From the NCBI GenBank assembly GCA_947476855.1, contig CANJSR010000193.1, positions 1 to 8,527 of the forward strand: DNA of 8,527 bases, read 5' to 3'. Each line of letters starts with the position of its first letter. The stretch's first letter is position 1. Both the position numbers and the translations under genes were made by a program. The notes beneath the pieces were generated by a model, which saw only the letters and a list, made by a program, of their open reading frames with translations, was not told the DNA's origin and made no database searches. The stretch comes from Acetobacteraceae bacterium. GTDB taxonomy: Bacteria > Pseudomonadota > Alphaproteobacteria > Acetobacterales > Acetobacteraceae. Of the stretch, positions 6,574 to 8,527 are shown in pieces.

Positions 6574-7869
6574 ATGGCCCGTAAACCGCCGGTAAAGTTG
6601 CCGGATGTATTCGCCAAGCCCGGCCAAGCGCCGTCCCGTGGCACGCCGATCGAAGCCTTGCCGCAGGACGTCGTTGTGATGCCGACGGTTCAGGAGCCGC
6701 GGGCCGCGGACGTGGCTGAACCGCAGGCCACGGTACACCCTCATACAACTGACCTGGTGGAGGGGAAGGTTGCCCTGGCAACCGATTTCCCGACGACGGT
6801 GAACCCTCAGATCACGGATGCGGCCGTGGACAAGACCGCCCCGACGGCGGATTTTTCGACGACGGTGAGCCCGCAGGTCACGGACACGCCGGGCCCTGTG
6901 TCCGCGCGGGACGCGGAGCCCGCCGCCTGGGCACGGCCGTCCACGCCGACGCTGGCTCTCCCGGTGACCGAGACGCCGAAGCCCGCCCCCACGCCGGTGG
7001 TCGCGAAGCCGGCACCCGAGGCTGTCAGGCCGGCTCCGCCTGCCCCCGAACCGCCGCCGGTCGTCCATCAGACGGCCTATGTCCCGCAAACGCCGCCGCC
7101 CCCCCTCCCGCAGCCGCGCGGGCCGGCATGGGCCATCGCGATGGTGGCGCTCGGCGTCAGCCTGACGACGCCGTTCTGGTATGACGGCGCGTTGCGCGTC
7201 CTGGGTATCACCACGGCCATCAGCCAGGCCCAGCAGCAGGACGCGCTGTCGATTACGCGCCAGGAACGCACCCTCCAGGACGTCCAGCAGCGCCTGACCA
7301 CCGCCAATGCCCAGCTTTCCAAGGCGCGCACCGACCTGACCGAGGCCGCGCGCCAGCAGGAAGAAACCGCCGCCTGGACCCGGACCATGATCCTGGTCCG
7401 TCTTTCCGAGGCTCTTCGGCGCGGCGCCCCCTTCGTGGCAGAGGTCGCCATGGTGCGATCCTCCGGCGCCGCCACCGCGGACCTGTCGCCGCTGATCGAG
7501 CGGATCGCCCCCTATGCCACGATCGGGGTGCCGACCGCCGTCGACCTTGCCAATGATTTCCGCCGGGTGACCGATCCCGTGCTGCGGCCGAACCGGGGCT
7601 TCAACCCGATGGCCTGGGCCGCGACCGTCGTGGCCTGGACGCCGTTCGGCCGCCCCGCCGCCGACCTCGATCCCGGCCGCGCGGCGCTGCGGGACGCCGG
7701 TGCGCGGATGCGGGACGGTCAGATCAATGAGGCTGTTGCGATCCTGCGCCCTGTCACCGGGCCGGTGGCCGAGATGATGGCCGGCTGGCTCGCCGATACC
7801 CAGGCCCGCGCCGCCGCCGATGCCTTGGGGACGCGGGTCGAGGCGATGCTGCGCGTGGTGCGCCGCTGA
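6574..7869 (+). CDS. Mic60/mitofilin-like protein with Pro-rich cytoplasmic arm
   Basis: This 431-residue protein has the full Mic60 plan. A Pro/Ala/Thr-rich, probably disordered cytoplasmic arm (1-183) includes a 22-residue repeat at 52-104. One membrane helix (about 185-205) and a Gln/Ala-rich coiled coil (about 215-270) follow, then a mitofilin-like C-terminal domain (about 277-431). That domain has EALRRGAPFVAEVAMVR, IAPYATIGVPT, MAWAATVVAWTPFG and a closing WLADTQARAAADALGTRVE, parallel to the same elements at 4691-5467. In alphaproteobacteria the known mic60 gene usually lies near hem genes and its product shapes intracytoplasmic membranes. This copy has a different neighbourhood, so it is probably a paralogue (inference). 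ATG 6574 has GAGGAA about 11 bases upstream, 26 bases after the ParA-like stop. It is the last gene of the operon. Confidence 0.87.
   Translation: MARKPPVKLPDVFAKPGQAPSRGTPIEALPQDVVVMPTVQEPRAADVAEPQATVHPHTTDLVEGKVALATDFPTTVNPQITDAAVDKTAPTADFSTTVSPQVTDTPGPVSARDAEPAAWARPSTPTLALPVTETPKPAPTPVVAKPAPEAVRPAPPAPEPPPVVHQTAYVPQTPPPPLPQPRGPAWAIAMVALGVSLTTPFWYDGALRVLGITTAISQAQQQDALSITRQERTLQDVQQRLTTANAQLSKARTDLTEAARQQEETAAWTRTMILVRLSEALRRGAPFVAEVAMVRSSGAATADLSPLIERIAPYATIGVPTAVDLANDFRRVTDPVLRPNRGFNPMAWAATVVAWTPFGRPAADLDPGRAALRDAGARMRDGQINEAVAILRPVTGPVAEMMAGWLADTQARAAADALGTRVEAMLRVVRR
6727..6885 (+). repeat. In-gene 66-base tandem repeat, about 2.4 units
   Basis: Residues 52-73, 74-95 and 96-104 of the long Mic60-like protein align with a 22-residue period. 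Conserved elements are TV.P..TD and, near the unit end, a DF pair (residues 71-72 and 93-94). The bases have diverged more than the residues, so the duplication is not recent. Confidence 0.6.
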
Positions 7870-7875
7870 GCGGTA

Positions 7876-8403
7876 TCATTCCCCGATATCGGGGAACGAC
7901 GCCGGCAGCAGCGCCGCCCGGGCCGTCCCGGCACCGGCGCCCGACCACCCGATCTCATTCGAATAGGCGATGACTGGCTTGATCACCGCGTGCGCGTTCG
8001 CCAGCGTGAAGCTCTGCCCCAGGTTTCCGGTCACCACCAGGGTCGTCGCCACCGTGTCGAGATACGCCAGCGCGCGATAGGTTCCCACCTTCACCACCGA
8101 CCGCGTCCAGAGTGACCATCCCTGGCGCTCGGGGCGCAGCACCGCGTCCTCGGCGGTCGCGGCCAGAGTGGTATGCAGGTCGGAATCGATCGCGCCCGCC
8201 TGGCGGAGGTGATCGACCGGCGCCCGCGCTTGCGCCAGCGCCGCCCGCGTCGCGGCGTCGGCGGTTTCGGGCGCGGGCAGGGTGGCCAGCCAGGTCGGCA
8301 GCCGTCCGCGCAGGCCGCGTTCCGTCGGTTCGCGCAGCAGGGCCGCCCAGGCGCCGACCGCCGGCTGATCCGGCGGGCCATCCGGCGTCGCAGCGAAATA
8401 ATA
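7876..8403 (-). pseudogene. 5'-truncated gene with DUF2061-like C-terminus, cut by an IS630-type element
   Basis: On the minus strand an uninterrupted coding frame of about 175 codons runs from about 8403 (YYFAATPDG) to the TGA at 7876-7878. The N-terminal part is helical and unrecognised (LLREPTERGLRGRLPTWLAT, then ATRAALAQARAPVDHLRQAG). The end is clear: RSVVKVGTYRALAYLDTV, then LVVTGNLGQSFTLANAHAVIK and NEIGWS. This resembles DUF2061, a small two-helix membrane domain of unknown function. The frame continues upstream into a TAG that is the stop of a transposase, so the 5' part of the gene has been replaced by an insertion. The first in-frame start codon left is GTG at 8142, which would give only the 88-residue DUF2061 part. 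The original gene is probably inactive, though an outward promoter in the IS could express the remnant. Confidence 0.65.
7879..7896. repeat. Perfect 18-base palindrome between convergent genes
   Basis: TTCCCCGATATCGGGGAA reads the same on both strands. It starts ten bases after the stop of the long Mic60-like gene and encodes the last six codons before the stop of the minus-strand DUF2061-like gene. As RNA it gives a seven-pair stem with an ATAT loop. No T-run follows, so it could be a weak bidirectional terminator or a protein-binding palindrome. Confidence 0.5.
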
Positions 8404-8527
8404 CCAACCGCCCTAACCACCGACCGTTGCCCAGTTCCTGGCCCCGATGGACCGAATACGCCCTGGCTCCCCCATGAACCAGTTCCACGCGCTGGCGCAT
8501 GCCTCGACGATAGCATCGTAATCCTCC
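8399..8527 (-). mobile_element. Right end of an IS630-family insertion sequence
   Basis: The transposase stop is followed by GGGCGGTTGGTA and then the interrupted DUF2061-like gene. The GGGCGGTTGG stretch just past the stop is the likely terminal inverted repeat, and a TA dinucleotide beside it (8400-8401 region) would be the duplicated target. The exact boundary cannot be fixed because the other end is outside the window. Confidence 0.6.
8413..8526 (-). CDS. IS630-family transposase, C-terminal end (partial, runs off the window)
   Basis: The last 37 codons of a minus-strand gene enter at the right edge. They read EDYDAIVEACASAWNWF, then GRIRSIGARNWATVG before a TAG at 8413-8415. A YDAIVDAC..AWN segment followed by I.SI..R.WA..G is the characteristic tail of IS630-family DDE transposases, which move elements into TA dinucleotides. 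The catalytic part lies outside the window, so it cannot be judged whether the element is intact. Confidence 0.75.
   Translation of the reverse strand, partial: EDYDAIVEACASAWNWFMGEPGRIRSIGARNWATVGG

Noticed and set aside
5816..6781. Minus-strand open frame of 321 codons
   Set aside because: It is antisense to the ParA-like gene and shows the same shadow composition.
7955..8500. Minus-strand open frame of 181 codons overlapping the IS junction
   Set aside because: It is Gly/Arg/Ala-rich and crosses the IS boundary out of frame with both the transposase tail and the DUF2061-like sequence, which explain the region better.

Overview
The window is GC-rich (roughly 70% by eye) and densely packed, with third codon positions mostly G or C. 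It suggests an alphaproteobacterium, probably Rhodospirillales and perhaps Acetobacteraceae. The evidence is a DUF6524-type membrane protein, two proteins built like alphaproteobacterial Mic60/mitofilin, and an IS630-type transposase end. The taxonomic call is inference only; there is no rRNA or tRNA.

Layout. Left edge: a small four-helix DUF6524-like membrane protein (48-446, +). Its stop overlaps, tail to tail, the end of a minus-strand pair: a five-helix membrane protein (430-1098) preceded by a basic 153-residue soluble protein (1143-1601). A good sigma70-like promoter drives that pair from 1627-1656. A 254-base divergent intergenic region with two adjacent inverted repeats follows.

Centre: a six-gene plus-strand operon (about 1856-7869). 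In order it encodes (1) a single-pass, helical, probably periplasmic protein; (2) an ABC ATPase fused to an MlaE-like permease; (3) a short Mic60-like protein with membrane anchor, coiled coil and mitofilin-like tail; (4) a 101-residue secreted or membrane Gly/Ala-rich protein; (5) an orphan ParA-like protein whose Walker A lysine is alanine; and (6) a longer Mic60-like protein with a Pro-rich cytoplasmic arm, membrane helix, coiled coil and the same tail as (3). Genes 1/2 and 3/4 overlap by four bases (GTGA, ATGA), and the other junctions are 26 to 100 bases, so co-expression is very likely.

Right edge: six bases after the operon stop, a convergent minus-strand gene with a DUF2061-like C-terminus (7876 to about 8403) is cut at its 5' side by the end of an IS630-family element. 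The last 37 codons of that transposase fill the window edge.

Working idea (inference): the operon encodes an envelope apparatus that joins MlaFE-type lipid transport to Mic60-type membrane-shaping or contact-site proteins, perhaps positioned by a ParA-like switch. No MCE (MlaD) or STAS (MlaB) partner is visible. The unusual gene combination makes this the most interesting part of the window.
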